In this document: in pieces, positions 5,384 through 5,740 of the stretch
How positions within the stretch are numbered: the first letter of the stretch is position 1
Layout of the letters: each line of letters opens with the position of its first letter
From: Tessaracoccus flavescens
Lineage (GTDB): Bacteria; Actinomycetota; Actinomycetes; Propionibacteriales; Propionibacteriaceae
Assembly: GCA_020741375.1 (NCBI GenBank)
Contig: DYZF01000052.1
Span: 1-5,740, forward strand
DNA: 5,740 nt
Direction: 5' to 3'
Notes under the pieces: model-generated
Database searches by the model: none
Told to the model about the DNA's origin: nothing
What the model saw: the letters and a program-made list of their open reading frames with translations, nothing else
Position numbers and translations under genes: made by a program

Positions 5384-5386
5384 GCG
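5377..5386. repeat. Palindrome CGCCTAGGCG holding both convergent stop codons
   Basis: This 10-bp perfect palindrome is centred on CTAG (5380-5383). On the plus strand TAG at 5381-5383 ends rnhA; on the minus strand TAG at 5382-5380 ends the MFS gene. It has no loop and no T-run, so I do not call it a terminator, although transcripts from both sides must end here or overlap. Confidence 0.85.
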
Positions 5387-5740
5387 GGGTGTGAGGCGCG
5401 AGCCATTGGCCGGGCGATCCACCCGGTGACGGCAGCCGGGATCAGCACCAGCAGCATCACGACGGCGAGCCCGCCGAACCCGAGCGCCGCCAGCAGCACG
5501 CCGGCCAGCAGCGCGGCTGCCGCGCCGCCGTAGCTCATCAACGCGTCCGTCGCCCCCTGCAGCGGCACCCGTACCTCGCCCGAATCGACGCTGCCGAGCA
5601 GCACCGACGAGGCGATGATCGAGGCGGACCAGCCCAGACCCAGCAGGGTCAGCGCCGTGATCACCGTTGGCAGGTTCCGTGGGGCGACGAAGGCCAAGCA
5701 GGCGGACGCCGTGATGATGATGAGCCCGAGCAGGGCGGTC
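5380..5740 (-). CDS. MFS transporter, C-terminal part only
   Basis: The frame is open to the right edge, so the gene begins outside the window; the last 119 codons are visible. The protein is highly hydrophobic with four membrane segments, probably helices 9-12 of a 12-helix major facilitator: an Ile/Leu/Ala helix at the edge, one containing L-L-G-L-G-W-S-A-S-I-I-A-S-S, one containing A-L-M-S-Y-G-G-A-A-A-A-L-L-A-G, and a final Leu/Val/Ala helix, then a short basic tail. The L-G-L-G-W helix and the polar loop V-R-V-P-L-Q-G-A-T-D before the next helix match many actinobacterial MFS exporters. The substrate cannot be inferred. An internal TTG at 5697-5695 could be mistaken for a start, but coding clearly continues upstream of it. 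The gene converges on rnhA and their stop codons overlap by two bases. Confidence 0.82.
   Translation of the reverse strand, partial: TALLGLIIITASACLAFVAPRNLPTVITALTLLGLGWSASIIASSVLLGSVDSGEVRVPLQGATDALMSYGGAAAALLAGVLLAALGFGGLAVVMLLVLIPAAVTGWIARPMARASHPA

Overview
The window is GC-rich, uses many GTG starts, has almost no non-coding DNA, and several genes appear to be transcribed leaderless from TAnnnT-type -10 elements. With the families present (the actinobacterial form of adenosine deaminase, a HisKA_3/NarL-type two-component pair, an Rv0428c-like acetyltransferase, an RNase HI with an extra C-terminal domain) this points to a high-GC actinobacterium. A member of the Propionibacteriaceae or a relative is my best guess from style alone; nothing here fixes the genus.

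Layout. At the left edge (1-153, minus strand) is the start of a lipoprotein gene with a Tat-like signal peptide, cut off by the window. It is divergent from an adenosine deaminase gene, add (218-1306, plus). After a 43-bp gap comes a three-gene operon: a small four-helix membrane protein of the DUF2871 type (1350-1781), a membrane histidine kinase (1778-2980) and a NarL/FixJ response regulator (2977-3594). Both junctions in this operon are 4-nt GTGA overlaps. Next are an Rv0428c-like GNAT acetyltransferase (3608-4510) and an RNase HI with a C-terminal NTF2-like (DUF4440-like) extension (4520-5383). The right end holds the C-terminal part of a convergent minus-strand MFS transporter (5380-5740), whose stop codon overlaps that of the RNase HI gene.

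How the genes may work together. add salvages adenosine and stands alone. The DUF2871 protein, kinase and regulator are probably one sensory unit: the kinase has no recognisable extracellular sensor domain, and the co-translated membrane protein carries several membrane-associated histidines, so it may be an accessory sensor or a target (inference). The acetyltransferase and RNase HI genes each look separately transcribed, from near-identical TAGGCT-6nt-GTGATC starts packed against the end of the preceding gene. In one case the preceding stop codon is itself part of the proposed -10 element.

The window contains no RNA gene, mobile element, CRISPR array or gene-free stretch over 70 bases that I could support. 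The points most worth a second look are the DUF2871-kinase-regulator module, the RNase HI fusion, and the repeated stop/-10/leaderless-start architecture.
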